From assembly GCF_016805985.1 (NCBI RefSeq), contig NZ_CP017661.1, forward strand, positions 1 through 64,000: a stretch of 64,000 bases of DNA, in the 5' to 3' direction. Positions 16,334 to 24,743 of the stretch are shown here, piece by piece. Source of the stretch: Microbacterium sp. JZ31 (GTDB taxonomy: Bacteria; Actinomycetota; Actinomycetes; Actinomycetales; Microbacteriaceae). Below the pieces are notes generated by a model that saw only the letters and a list, made by a program, of their open reading frames with translations, had not been told where the DNA came from and made no database searches. How positions within the stretch are numbered: position 1 is the stretch's first letter; each line of letters begins with the position of its first letter. Made by a program: the position numbers and the translations under genes.

Positions 16334-18310
16334 ATGACGGACACCACGGCTGCACCGCTTCGATCAGGGATCGCGCTCGAGGAGCTGAGCGACGAGGTCC
16401 GCCCGCAGGACGACCTGTACCGCCACGTCAACGGCGCGTGGATCGAGCGCACGGAGATCCCCGGCGACAAGGCGCGGTGGGGCTCGTTCCACCTGCTTGC
16501 CGAGCAGGCCGAGAAGGACGTCCACGCGATCATCGAGGAGTCCCAGCAGGCGGAGCCGGGCACGGACGCCCGCAAGGTCGGCGACGCGTTCGCGAGCTTC
16601 ATGGACGAGGAGCGGATCGTCGAGCTCGGCACCTCCCCGCTGCGGGACCAGCTCGCGCAGGCGGACGCCGTGACGGACGTGGCGGGCTTCCTCGGCACGG
16701 TGGGGACGCTCGACCGCCAAGGCGTCGCGAACCCCATCGGGGTGTTCGTCGAGCCGGACCCGGGCGACCCGACGCGCTACGTGCCGTTCCTCGTGCAGGC
16801 CGGCATCTCGCTGCCCGATGAGAGCTACTACCGGCTGGAGAACTTCGCCGGCACGCGCGCGAGGTTCCGCGAGCACGTCGAGAAGATGCTCGAGCTCGCC
16901 GGCATCGCGGATGCCGCGCAGCAGGCGGACCGCGTGGTCGCGCTCGAGACGGAGATCGCGTCGCACCACTGGGACAACGTGCGCAGCCGCGACGCGGTCG
17001 CGACATACAACCTGAAGTCATGGGACGAGATCCAGCAGCTCGCGGGACTCGATCTGACGCCGTGGCTCGAGGGCGTCGCGCCGGGCAACCCCGCCGCCTT
17101 CGCCGAGGTCGTGGCGTACCAGCCGTCGTTCCTCGAGGGCCTCGGCACGCTGCTGACGGACGAGCGCATCGACGACTGGAAGGCGTGGCTGCGCTTCAAG
17201 ATCGTGCGGGCCGCGGCGCCGTACCTGCCCGAGCCGTTCGTGCAGGAGAACTTCGCGTTCAACGGCACCGAGCTCACGGGCGTGCCGGAGATCCGCGAGC
17301 GCTGGAAGCGCGGCGTCGCGCTCGCCGAGGGCGCGCTGGGCGAGGCCGTCGGCCGCGTGTACGTCGAGCGCCACTTCCCGCCGGCCGCCAAGGCGGCCAT
17401 GGACGAGCTCGTCGCGAACCTCATCGAGGCCTACCGCCAGAGCATCACGACGCTCGAGTGGATGGGCGCCGAGACGCGCGAGCGGGCGCTCGAGAAGCTC
17501 GACGCGTTCGTGCCCAAGATCGGCTATCCGGTGAAGTGGAAGGACTACTCGGCGCTCGAGATCGACGCGACCGACCTGCTCGGCAACGTCCGCCGCGCGA
17601 GCGCGTTCGAGCACGACCGCCAGATCGGCAAGGTGGGCAAGCCCATCGACCGCGACGAGTGGTTCATGACGCCCCAGACCGTCAACGCGTACTACAACCC
17701 GCTCATGAACGAGATCGTGTTCCCGGCCGCGATCCTGCAGTACCCCTTCTTCGATCCGGAGCGCGACGACGCCGCGAACTACGGCGGCATCGGGGCCGTG
17801 ATCGGGCACGAGGTCGGCCACGGCTTCGACGACCAGGGCAGCCGCTACGGCGCGGACGGCTCGCTCAAGGACTGGTGGACCGAGGCGGATCGCGCCGCGT
17901 TCGAGGAGCGCACGAAGGCGCTCATCGCGCAGTACGACGCGCTGACGCCGCTCGGGCTGGACGAGTCGCACAAGGTCAACGGCGCGCTCACGATCGGCGA
18001 GAACATCGGCGACCTCGGCGGCCTGGGCATCGCGCTGAAGGCCTACGAGCTGTCGCTCGGCGGCCAGGAGGCGCCGGTGATCGACGGCTACACGGGCGTG
18101 CAGCGCCTGCTGCTGTCCTGGGCGCAGGTGTGGCAGCAGAAGGGCCGCGACGCCGAGACCATCCGCCTGCTGACGATCGACCCCCACTCGCCGAACGAGT
18201 TCCGCTGCAACCAGATCGTGCGCAACATCGACGCGTTCTACGACGCGTTCGGCGTGACCGAGGCGGATGCGCTGTGGCTGCCCCCGCAGGAGCGCGTCAC
18301 GATCTGGTGA
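16334..18310 (+). CDS. pepO: M13-family (PepO/neprilysin-like) zinc metalloendopeptidase
   Basis: This 658-residue protein has an N-terminal M13 domain (LYRHVNGAWIERTEIPGDKA) and the C-terminal catalytic domain. The zinc site HExxH is in IGHEVGHGFDDQGSRYGADG (His492), and the third ligand region is ENIGDLGGL. The C-terminal NEFRCNQIVRNIDAFYDAF is also family-typical. No signal peptide is visible, so it is probably cytoplasmic and degrades oligopeptides. The ATG at 16334 is preferred over an in-frame upstream start at 16265 because GGAGGG lies just before it and M13 homology begins soon after. Confidence 0.94.
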   Translation: MTDTTAAPLRSGIALEELSDEVRPQDDLYRHVNGAWIERTEIPGDKARWGSFHLLAEQAEKDVHAIIEESQQAEPGTDARKVGDAFASFMDEERIVELGTSPLRDQLAQADAVTDVAGFLGTVGTLDRQGVANPIGVFVEPDPGDPTRYVPFLVQAGISLPDESYYRLENFAGTRARFREHVEKMLELAGIADAAQQADRVVALETEIASHHWDNVRSRDAVATYNLKSWDEIQQLAGLDLTPWLEGVAPGNPAAFAEVVAYQPSFLEGLGTLLTDERIDDWKAWLRFKIVRAAAPYLPEPFVQENFAFNGTELTGVPEIRERWKRGVALAEGALGEAVGRVYVERHFPPAAKAAMDELVANLIEAYRQSITTLEWMGAETRERALEKLDAFVPKIGYPVKWKDYSALEIDATDLLGNVRRASAFEHDRQIGKVGKPIDRDEWFMTPQTVNAYYNPLMNEIVFPAAILQYPFFDPERDDAANYGGIGAVIGHEVGHGFDDQGSRYGADGSLKDWWTEADRAAFEERTKALIAQYDALTPLGLDESHKVNGALTIGENIGDLGGLGIALKAYELSLGGQEAPVIDGYTGVQRLLLSWAQVWQQKGRDAETIRLLTIDPHSPNEFRCNQIVRNIDAFYDAFGVTEADALWLPPQERVTIW

Positions 18311-18355
18311 TCCGGGACCGCGCGGGGTCGGCGCTCCGCCGGCTCCGCGTGTCGC

Positions 18356-18952
18356 CTACACCGACAGCAGCCCGCGGATGCCGCGCACCGACACGGCGCG
18401 GAAGCCGGCCGACCGCAGGTGCGCCAGGATCCGCGGCTCGCGGCGCGCCAGCAGCGGTCCGCGCCGGATGAGGAACGGCACGGGCTTGCGGTGCTCGCGC
18501 ACGTCGCGCACGAACCGCAGCACGAGCGTGAGCCACCGCGAGCGGTGCACGCACACGGCGTCGGCGAGGATGCCCAGCCGCCGCGCATCGTCCGCGACCT
18601 CCGCCACGAACACGCCCTCGGCGACGAAGCGCGTGTGCGCGCCGAGCTCGAGCGTCCGGACGCCCACGGGCCCGTTCGCCGCGATGTCGTAGATCGGCAC
18701 CTCGGCCCGGCCCGTCCGCGCGAGCCGCACGAGCGCGTCGAGAGCACGATCGCGGTGCCAGGAGCCGGGGTGGTCCCAGTCGACCTGACCGCTGCTCAGG
18801 CGCGGCAGCGCGGGGTCGTCCCCCGAGCGGTAGAAGTCGTCGAGGCGCAGCAGCGGCAGACCCGACTGCTCGGCGAGACGCGACTTGCCGCAGCCGCTGG
18901 GTCCGCCGATCAGGACGACCTGGGCGAGCGGGGCAGCGGGTTCGTTCGGCAC
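18356..18952 (-). CDS. Uridine kinase-like P-loop NTPase
   Basis: This 198-residue P-loop protein has Walker A GGPSGCGKS at residues about 16-24, the nucleoside-kinase LLRLDDFYRSGDDPALP segment, and VDWDHPGSWH. FVAEGVFVAE then matches the uridine kinase layout. It would phosphorylate uridine/cytidine or another small metabolite. It begins at GTG with no clear Shine-Dalgarno, so leaderless translation is possible. It converges with the M13 peptidase gene and is divergent from the oligosaccharide ABC operon. Confidence 0.82.
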   Translation of the reverse strand: MPNEPAAPLAQVVLIGGPSGCGKSRLAEQSGLPLLRLDDFYRSGDDPALPRLSSGQVDWDHPGSWHRDRALDALVRLARTGRAEVPIYDIAANGPVGVRTLELGAHTRFVAEGVFVAEVADDARRLGILADAVCVHRSRWLTLVLRFVRDVREHRKPVPFLIRRGPLLARREPRILAHLRSAGFRAVSVRGIRGLLSV

Positions 18953-19020
18953 GGACAGCCATTCTGCCCGAGCGCACCTGAGGATCCGTCACGGTTGCGT
19001 CTCGGGTGCCGATCGCCGTC

Positions 19021-19066
19021 TTGACGAAACGGTCGCTGAGTGTCTACATTCATCGAAGCGGTTCGA
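19021..19066 (+). promoter_or_regulatory. Promoter with LacI-type operator for the oligosaccharide ABC operon
   Basis: A -35 box TTGACG (19021-19026) and -10-like TACATT (19045-19050) are 18 bp apart. Directly downstream, over the expected transcription start, lies TCGAAGCGGTTCGA (19053-19066), a 14-bp dyad with one mismatched pair and a central CG. A related GAAGCGCTTC sits in front of the glycosidase operon next to the lacI gene. Repression by that LacI protein is the simplest interpretation. Confidence 0.6.
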
Positions 19067-19127
19067 CGCCTTTCCGGATCCCCACCGGCGGAGCGAGCGG
19101 ACCAGTCGTCCATCACGAGGGAGTGAG

Positions 19128-19169
19128 ATGACCAGGCGCCAGAATGCCCGACCGGGAGCACGCGCGTGA
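19128..19169 (+). CDS. 13-residue leader peptide overlapping the ABC permease start
   Basis: An ATG with a strong GAGGGAG site four bases upstream opens a 13-codon frame encoding MTRRQNARPGARA. Its TGA overlaps the GTG start of the permease gene (GTGA). The permease GTG itself has only a weaker GGGAG eight bases away. This looks like a coupled leader ORF that delivers ribosomes to the permease start. The peptide is basic and has no recognisable domain. That it is translated is inference from the ribosome site and the overlap. Confidence 0.5.
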   Translation: MTRRQNARPGARA

Positions 19170-20158
19170 CCACGCAGGCGGTGCTCCAGGAGGTCTCGGT
19201 GTCCGAGGCCGCGCCCGAGAACACGCCGGGGGCGCGACGCACGCGACGCCGCAGGACGGGCCGGAAGTCGTTCGGGCTGTTCCTGTGCATCGTGCCGTTC
19301 CTGGTGCTCGTGTTCCTGTTCTCCTACTTCCCGCTGTACGGCTGGATCTACTCGCTGTACGACTACAAGCCCGCGCTCGGGCTCGCGGGCAGCGAGTTCG
19401 TGGGGCTGCAGTGGTTCCAGCTGATGTTCAGCTCGCCCACCCAGGTCGCGCAGATCGGCCAGGTGCTCGCGAACACGCTCGCGATGAGCTTCCTCGGCAT
19501 CGCGACCTCTGTGCTGCCGGTGGCGTTCGCGATCTTCCTGAACGAGGTCAAGGCGCCGTGGTTCCGCAACGCGGTGCAGACGCTCACGACGATGCCGAAC
19601 TTCATCTCGTGGGTGCTCGTCTACATGATCGCGTTCTCGCTGTTCTCCAGCAGCGGCCTCGTGAACGACGTCCTGATGGACTCGGGCCTCATCACGACGC
19701 CCGCCAAGTTCCTCGATTCGGGCGGCGAGAGCGTCTGGCTCACCATGACGCTGTGGAGCCTGTGGAAGACGCTCGGCTGGGGCGCGATCATCTACCTCGC
19801 CGCGATCGCCGGAATCGATCCCGCGCTCTACGAGTCGGCCAAGATCGACGGCGCCGGGCGGTTCCAGATCATGTGGCACATCACGGTGCCGCAGCTCATG
19901 CCGACCTACATCGTGCTGCTGATGCTCTCGATCGCGAACCTGCTCAACAACGGCATGGAGCAGTACTACGTGTTCCAGAACGCGTTCAACAGGGAGCACA
20001 TCGAGGTGCTCGACCTGTACGTCTACAACATCGGCATGACCGGCAACAGCCTGTCGATGGCGACCGCGGTCGGCATGCTCAAGAGCATCATCTCGGTCAT
20101 CCTCCTGTTCACCGTCAACCTGATCGCCAAGCGCACGCGCGGCGCGTCGATCATCTGA
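19166..20158 (+). CDS. Oligosaccharide ABC transporter permease (LplB/YtcP type)
   Basis: This 330-residue protein has six predicted transmembrane helices. The N-terminal segment FGLFLCIVPFLVLVFLFSYFPLYGW opens like LplB-type permeases. The EAA loop, which contacts the ATPase, reads YESAKIDGAGRFQIMWHITVP. It forms half of the membrane channel of a CUT1-type sugar importer. It starts at GTG overlapping the leader-peptide stop. The second permease and a binding protein follow, and no ATP-binding subunit is encoded nearby. Confidence 0.9.
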   Translation: MTTQAVLQEVSVSEAAPENTPGARRTRRRRTGRKSFGLFLCIVPFLVLVFLFSYFPLYGWIYSLYDYKPALGLAGSEFVGLQWFQLMFSSPTQVAQIGQVLANTLAMSFLGIATSVLPVAFAIFLNEVKAPWFRNAVQTLTTMPNFISWVLVYMIAFSLFSSSGLVNDVLMDSGLITTPAKFLDSGGESVWLTMTLWSLWKTLGWGAIIYLAAIAGIDPALYESAKIDGAGRFQIMWHITVPQLMPTYIVLLMLSIANLLNNGMEQYYVFQNAFNREHIEVLDLYVYNIGMTGNSLSMATAVGMLKSIISVILLFTVNLIAKRTRGASII

Positions 20159-20168
20159 GGGCCGACCG

Positions 20169-21125
20169 ATGACCGTCACAGAGACCGCGACCCTCGTCGC
20201 CCCCGGTCGGCCGCACGAGGTCGAGCCGGCCGGCCGCGGCGCCGGCGACCTGGCCTTCCACATCCTGAACTACACGGTGTTCGCGGTGCTCGCGCTGCTG
20301 TGCGCGTACCCGTTCTACTACCTGATCATCAACTCGATCAGCGCGAACGACGTCTCGGCGCTGGGCGACGTGCGGCTGTTCCCGATCGGCGTCCACCTCG
20401 AGAACTACGCCGAGATCTTCCAGCTGCCGGGGCTCACCACCGCGACGGCCGTGACCATCGGCCGCACCGTGCTCGGCACGGCCGGGACGGTGCTCGTGTC
20501 GGCGTTCCTGGGGTTCATGTTCACGCAGGAGCGGATGTGGGGCCGCAGCTTCTGGTACCGCTTCACGATCATCACGATGTACTTCAGCGCGGGCCTCATC
20601 CCGATCTTCATCATCATGCGGGCGCTGGGTCTGACGAACAACTTCTGGGTGTACGTGCTGCCGTTCCTCGTGCAGCCGTTCAACATCATCCTGGTCAAGA
20701 CGTACGTCGAGGCGATGCCGCGCTCGCTGCAGGAGGCGGCGGAGGTCGACGGCGCGAACATCGTGCAGATCTTCTTCCGGATCTACCTGCAGAACATGAC
20801 GCCGATCCTCGCGACCGTCGCGATCTTCTCGGCGGTCATGCAGTGGAACATGTTCCAGGACACGCTGATCTACATCACGGACCAGAGCCTCTACACCCTG
20901 CAGTACCAGCTCTACATGTTCCTGAATCAGGCGTCATCGCTCGCCCAAGCAGCGCAGAACGCGGGCGGGAACCTCGGATCCATCGCGGCCGCCGCGACGC
21001 AGCAGACCGCGACGTCGATCCGCATGACCATCTCGGTGATCGTCGTGCTGCCGATCATCTTCATCTACCCCCTGTTCCAGCGATTCTTCGTCAAGGGCAT
21101 CATGCTCGGCGCCGTCAAGGGCTGA
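20169..21125 (+). CDS. Oligosaccharide ABC transporter permease (LplC/YtcP type)
   Basis: This 318-residue, six-helix permease is the partner of the preceding gene. Its EAA loop is SLQEAAEVDGANIVQIFFRIYLQ, which binds the shared ATPase. The C-terminal FQRFFVKGIMLGAVKG ending is typical for this branch of CUT1 permeases for complex glycans. The gene starts 10 bp after the previous stop and the solute-binding protein follows 27 bp later. Confidence 0.92.
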   Translation: MTVTETATLVAPGRPHEVEPAGRGAGDLAFHILNYTVFAVLALLCAYPFYYLIINSISANDVSALGDVRLFPIGVHLENYAEIFQLPGLTTATAVTIGRTVLGTAGTVLVSAFLGFMFTQERMWGRSFWYRFTIITMYFSAGLIPIFIIMRALGLTNNFWVYVLPFLVQPFNIILVKTYVEAMPRSLQEAAEVDGANIVQIFFRIYLQNMTPILATVAIFSAVMQWNMFQDTLIYITDQSLYTLQYQLYMFLNQASSLAQAAQNAGGNLGSIAAAATQQTATSIRMTISVIVVLPIIFIYPLFQRFFVKGIMLGAVKG

Positions 21126-21152
21126 CGGCCGGGCTCGAACGAAAGGAAGGCA

Positions 21153-22919
21153 ATGAAGCTGAGGAGACTGACGGCCGCGGCCGTCGCCGGGTCGCTCGCG
21201 GCGCTGTCGCTCGCGGGCTGCTCGCTCGTGACCGGCGAGCAGCAGGCGCCCCAGGGATCGGAGGGGTCGGACTCGGCCGCCTTCCCCGAGAGCTGGGACG
21301 AGACGATCACGCTCGACGTGTTCGACGGCCTGGCGAACTACATGGGCATCCAGAGCGGCTGGTTCGGCAAGCTCGTCAAGGACAAGTTCAACATGGAGCT
21401 CAACATCATCGCCCCCAACGTGGCGGGCGGCGGCGACACGCTCTACAACACGCGCGTCTCGGCGGGCGAGCTCGGCGACCTGATCATCACGGACAAGGGC
21501 GAGAAGCTGGACGAGCTCGTCGCCGGCGGTCTCGTGCTCGACGCCTCCTCCTACTACGACCGCATGGAGCACGCGTCCCGGTTCGACCCGGCGGTGCAGA
21601 AGCTCAACGAGGGCAAGGACGGGCTCTTCGCGTTCCCGACACAGGTGTCGTCGATCAAGCCGACCGAGCCGTCGGAGGGCCTCGAGCCGACCTTCGGCCC
21701 CTACGTGCGCTGGGACCACTACGCCGAGCTCGGCTACCCCGAGGTCGACACGCTCGAGGACCTGCTGCCCGTGCTGAAGGACATGCAGGAGGCGCACCCG
21801 ACCGCGGACAACGGCCAGCCGGTCTACGGCCTGTCGCTGTTCAAGGACTGGGACGGCAACTTCATGAACAACGCCAAGCAGCCGGCGACCTACTACGGCT
21901 TCGACGAGATGGGCTTCGTGCTCGCCCAGGCGGACGGCTCGGAGTTCCAGAGCATCCTCGACGACGACTCGGCGTACGTCCGCTCCCTGCGGTTCTTCCA
22001 GCAGGCGAACGAGATGGGCCTCGTCGACCCCGAGTCGACGACGCAGAACTACGACACCATGTTCACGAAGTACCAGAACGGCCAGGTGCTGTTCTCGTTC
22101 TGGCCGTGGCTGGGGCAGTCGGCCTACAACACCCCCGAGAACACCGCCGAGGGCAAGGCGTTCGGCATGCTGAACATGAAGGATCAGAAGATCTTCTCGT
22201 ACGGCGCCGAGGTGTACGGCGGCAAGCAGATCCTCGCGATCGGCTCGAAGGCCGAGGACCCCGAGCGCGTCGCGGCCTTCATCGACTGGCTCTACTCGCC
22301 CGAGGGCGCGTACGCCAACGGCGCGCAGACCGGCGCCGCTGCCGGCCCGCAGGAGCTCAACTGGGAGATCAACGCCGACGGCGAGCCGGAGCTGACGGAG
22401 TTCGGCATGGAGGCGCTGCTCAGCGGCGAGAACGCGGTTCCCGAGGAGTGGGGCGGCGGCACCTACCGCGACGGCGTCTCGGCGCTGAACGTGCCGGTCG
22501 TGCTGCCTGCCGACGTCGACCCGAACACGGGCTTCCCGTACAACTACACGTTCTGGCCGTCCTTCCAGAAGACGCAGCAGAACGCGTTCACCAAGGACTG
22601 GTCGGAGCACATGGGCGCGACGTCGACCATGGAGTTCCTCAAGGAGAACGACCAGCTCGCGGTCGGCGCGGGCGCCGGCTACACGCAGCCCGCCGACTCC
22701 TCGGAGATCGAGACGCTGCGCAACCAGGTCAAGGCGAAGATCGTCGAGTACTCGTGGAAGATGTCGTTCGCGAGCGACGAGGGCGAGTTCGACGCGCTGC
22801 TGTCGGAGCTGCAGGAGACCGCCGAGGGCCTGGGCTACGACAAGGTCTACGAGTTCGACCTAGAGAAGGCGAAGGAGCAGGACGCCGCGCGCAAGGCGGT
22901 GGCCGCAGAGTTCGGGTGA
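21153..22919 (+). CDS. Extracellular oligosaccharide-binding lipoprotein (LplA-like)
   Basis: This 588-residue protein has a lipoprotein signal peptide (RRLTAAAVAGSLAALSLAGC, lipobox LAGC). The mature binding fold is large, as in LplA-type proteins that capture long glycans. Family features include FNMELNIIAPNVAGGGD, GLSLFKDWDGNF and a C-terminal charged helix. AAGGAAGG precedes the ATG. The gene ends the importer operon at a strong hairpin. The glycosidases in the following operon suggest a xyloglucan- or xylan-derived ligand. Confidence 0.9.
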   Translation: MKLRRLTAAAVAGSLAALSLAGCSLVTGEQQAPQGSEGSDSAAFPESWDETITLDVFDGLANYMGIQSGWFGKLVKDKFNMELNIIAPNVAGGGDTLYNTRVSAGELGDLIITDKGEKLDELVAGGLVLDASSYYDRMEHASRFDPAVQKLNEGKDGLFAFPTQVSSIKPTEPSEGLEPTFGPYVRWDHYAELGYPEVDTLEDLLPVLKDMQEAHPTADNGQPVYGLSLFKDWDGNFMNNAKQPATYYGFDEMGFVLAQADGSEFQSILDDDSAYVRSLRFFQQANEMGLVDPESTTQNYDTMFTKYQNGQVLFSFWPWLGQSAYNTPENTAEGKAFGMLNMKDQKIFSYGAEVYGGKQILAIGSKAEDPERVAAFIDWLYSPEGAYANGAQTGAAAGPQELNWEINADGEPELTEFGMEALLSGENAVPEEWGGGTYRDGVSALNVPVVLPADVDPNTGFPYNYTFWPSFQKTQQNAFTKDWSEHMGATSTMEFLKENDQLAVGAGAGYTQPADSSEIETLRNQVKAKIVEYSWKMSFASDEGEFDALLSELQETAEGLGYDKVYEFDLEKAKEQDAARKAVAAEFG

Positions 22920-22935
22920 TGAGGGAGTAGGACGG

Positions 22936-22967
22936 GCGGGGCCGGGGCGGACAAGCCCCGGCCCCGC
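22936..22967. terminator. Bidirectional hairpin terminator
   Basis: Thirteen perfectly paired bases (GCGGGGCCGGGGC at 22936-22948 with GCCCCGGCCCCGC at 22955-22967) surround a six-base loop. It lies between the convergent binding-protein and DUF624 genes and could stop transcription from both sides. The following bases are not T-rich, as is common in high-GC actinobacteria. Confidence 0.75.
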
Positions 22968-22990
22968 TTCGGTGCTCGGCGCGGCCGGAC

Positions 22991-23590
22991 TCAGTACCGC
23001 GCGAACACGCCGCGGAAGAGGAAGGCCGCGCCGTAGGCCGCGAGCGAGCACCCGATGGTGAGCAGGATGAACGTGAACGGCGGGAAGATGATCGCGAGGC
23101 TGACCGCGGTCGCCGGGATCACCACGAGCAGCATGGTGCGCAGGGGCTCGGCGCCGGGAAGGCGGAGGGCGTTGACGATCGTGCGGCCGATCGTGCCGCG
23201 GTAGCGGCCCACGAGCGCCATGCCGTACAGGAACGCGGCGAACAGGTACACGGCGCCGAGGAACGACAGGATCGCGGCCCCCGCCCCGATCGCGGAGCCG
23301 CTCGCGAACCAGAACAGGCCGCTGAACGCCAGCGCCGCGGCGGGCAGCAGCGTCGCGGCGGCCACCACGGTGGCGCGCAGCGCGTTCGGCAGCAGGGCGC
23401 GGAAGAAGTCGCGCAGCGGGCGGCCCTGCTCGTCGTCCGAGTAGCGCATCGTGACCTCGAACAGCGCGCTCGTCGCCATCCCGATCGTCACGACCGGCAG
23501 GCACAGCACGAGGTACGAGACGTTCAGCAGGACGAACGTCAGGAAGCCCGTGATCCCCCCGACGACGCGGCCGTCCGGATCCAGGTTCAT
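22991..23590 (-). CDS. DUF624 (YesL-like) membrane protein
   Basis: This 199-residue protein has about five hydrophobic helices and the DUF624 opening (FLTFVLLNVSYLVLCLPVVTIGMATSALFEV, cited here as the region of residues about 15-45). YesL-like proteins are regularly encoded beside LplABC-type oligosaccharide importers, but their function is unknown. The ATG overlaps the lacI stop (ATGA), so it is co-translated with the regulator. It converges on the importer operon across the hairpin terminator. Confidence 0.88.
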   Translation of the reverse strand: MNLDPDGRVVGGITGFLTFVLLNVSYLVLCLPVVTIGMATSALFEVTMRYSDDEQGRPLRDFFRALLPNALRATVVAAATLLPAAALAFSGLFWFASGSAIGAGAAILSFLGAVYLFAAFLYGMALVGRYRGTIGRTIVNALRLPGAEPLRTMLLVVIPATAVSLAIIFPPFTFILLTIGCSLAAYGAAFLFRGVFARY

Positions 23591-24576
23591 GCGGCGTGCG
23601 TCGTGAGCGTCGGCGGGATCAGGCGCACGCCGGGCGGACGCGATCCCGCGAGCATGTCCGTGATCGCGTCGGCCGCGGCCGCGCCCATCGCGACCGCCGG
23701 GACCGCGATGCTGTCGGTGAGCGACGGAACAGAGCGCGCCACATTCTCGGGGCACAGTGCGACGACCGCGGGGGCGTCGGCCGCGTGCGCATCGTGCTCG
23801 GTCAGGCGCGCGACGAGGTGCGGCAGCGCCGCCTCGTTGTGGATGAAGAAGCCCGTGATCGACGGATCCTGCGCGCGGATGGCGTCGATCGCGGCGACCG
23901 CGCCGGCGCCGGCGGGACAGGGGTGCACCGTGCCCACCACGCCCGCGTCCTCGCACGCCGCGACGAAGCCGCGCGCGAGCCGGTCGGCGTACGACGTGTG
24001 CCGCGTCATGACCTCCTCGGGCGAGCCGATCAGGGCGATGCGGCGGTGGCCGAGCTGGGCGAGGCGGTCGACGGCCATCCACCCGGCGCCCTCGAAGTCG
24101 AAGTCGACGCACGGCACGTTGCGGCGTCCGGCGGGCAGGCCGATCATCACGGCCGGCACGTCGAGGCGGGCGAGCGCAGCGATGCGCGGGTCGTCCGACT
24201 CGATGTCCATCACCAGCAGCGCGTCGACCATCGACGCCTTCGCCGCACGCTCGAGTCCCTGCGCGTCGTCGCCCGCGAGCAGCAGGATGTCGTAGCCGCG
24301 CGTGCGCATCTGGGTCACGACGCCGGTGACGATCTCCATCACGACGTGCACGTCGACGCCGGGGCGCAGGGGCGCCTGCAGGCCGATCACGTGGGTCGAG
24401 CGCGACGCGAGGGAGCGCGCGCCCGCGTGGGGCCGGAAGCCGAGGGCGTCTATCGCGGCCTCGACCCGCGCGCGTGTGGCGGGCGAGATCGTCCGCTTGC
24501 CGCTCATGGCGTACGACACCGTCGAGATCGAAACGCCCGCCTTCTCGGCGACGTCGGCGATCGTGACCATCGTCAT
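23587..24576 (-). CDS. LacI-family transcriptional regulator of the oligosaccharide locus
   Basis: This 329-residue repressor has the N-terminal LacI helix-turn-helix (VTIADVAEKAGVSISTVSYAMSG) and hinge region, then the periplasmic-binding-protein-like effector domain (VDALLVMDIESDDPRI; RLAQLGHRRIALIGSPEE). It sits divergently from the GH42 gene, with an operator candidate between them and a second matching site before the ABC operon. The inducer is probably a mono- or disaccharide released by the glycosidases. An ATG six bases further in (MVTIADVA) is an alternative start. Confidence 0.93.
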   Translation of the reverse strand: MTMVTIADVAEKAGVSISTVSYAMSGKRTISPATRARVEAAIDALGFRPHAGARSLASRSTHVIGLQAPLRPGVDVHVVMEIVTGVVTQMRTRGYDILLLAGDDAQGLERAAKASMVDALLVMDIESDDPRIAALARLDVPAVMIGLPAGRRNVPCVDFDFEGAGWMAVDRLAQLGHRRIALIGSPEEVMTRHTSYADRLARGFVAACEDAGVVGTVHPCPAGAGAVAAIDAIRAQDPSITGFFIHNEAALPHLVARLTEHDAHAADAPAVVALCPENVARSVPSLTDSIAVPAVAMGAAAADAITDMLAGSRPPGVRLIPPTLTTHAA

Positions 24577-24669
24577 CCTTCCGCGCCCGATCCGGTGCGC
24601 CCGGCTCGTTGCATCATGCGCCCGTCGTCGTCGACGGAAGCTGCCCTGCCGCGATGTCAGATGAGGTTC

Positions 24670-24718
24670 TTGGACATCGCTCTCAACCTATTATAAGGTC
24701 TCGCTGTTGAAGCGCTTC
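24670..24718. promoter_or_regulatory. Divergent lacI / glycosidase promoters with palindromic operator
   Basis: GAAGCGCTTC (24709-24718) is a perfect 10-bp palindrome of LacI-family type. Rightward, TTGGAC (24670-24675) and TATAAG (24692-24697) are 16 bp apart, which places the palindrome just past the transcription start of the GH42 gene. Leftward, a perfect TATAAT on the minus strand (complement of 24690-24695) could serve lacI, with the operator near its -35. One repressor bound here could therefore control both directions. Confidence 0.6.
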
Positions 24719-24743
24719 GAAAGTTGACGATGGAGTCGAACAC

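Noticed and set aside
19128..19200. Possible frameshift joining the leader peptide to the permease.
   Set aside because: The permease N-terminus from GTG 19166 is complete and the leader residues show no similarity to permease starts, so a separate ORF explains it better.
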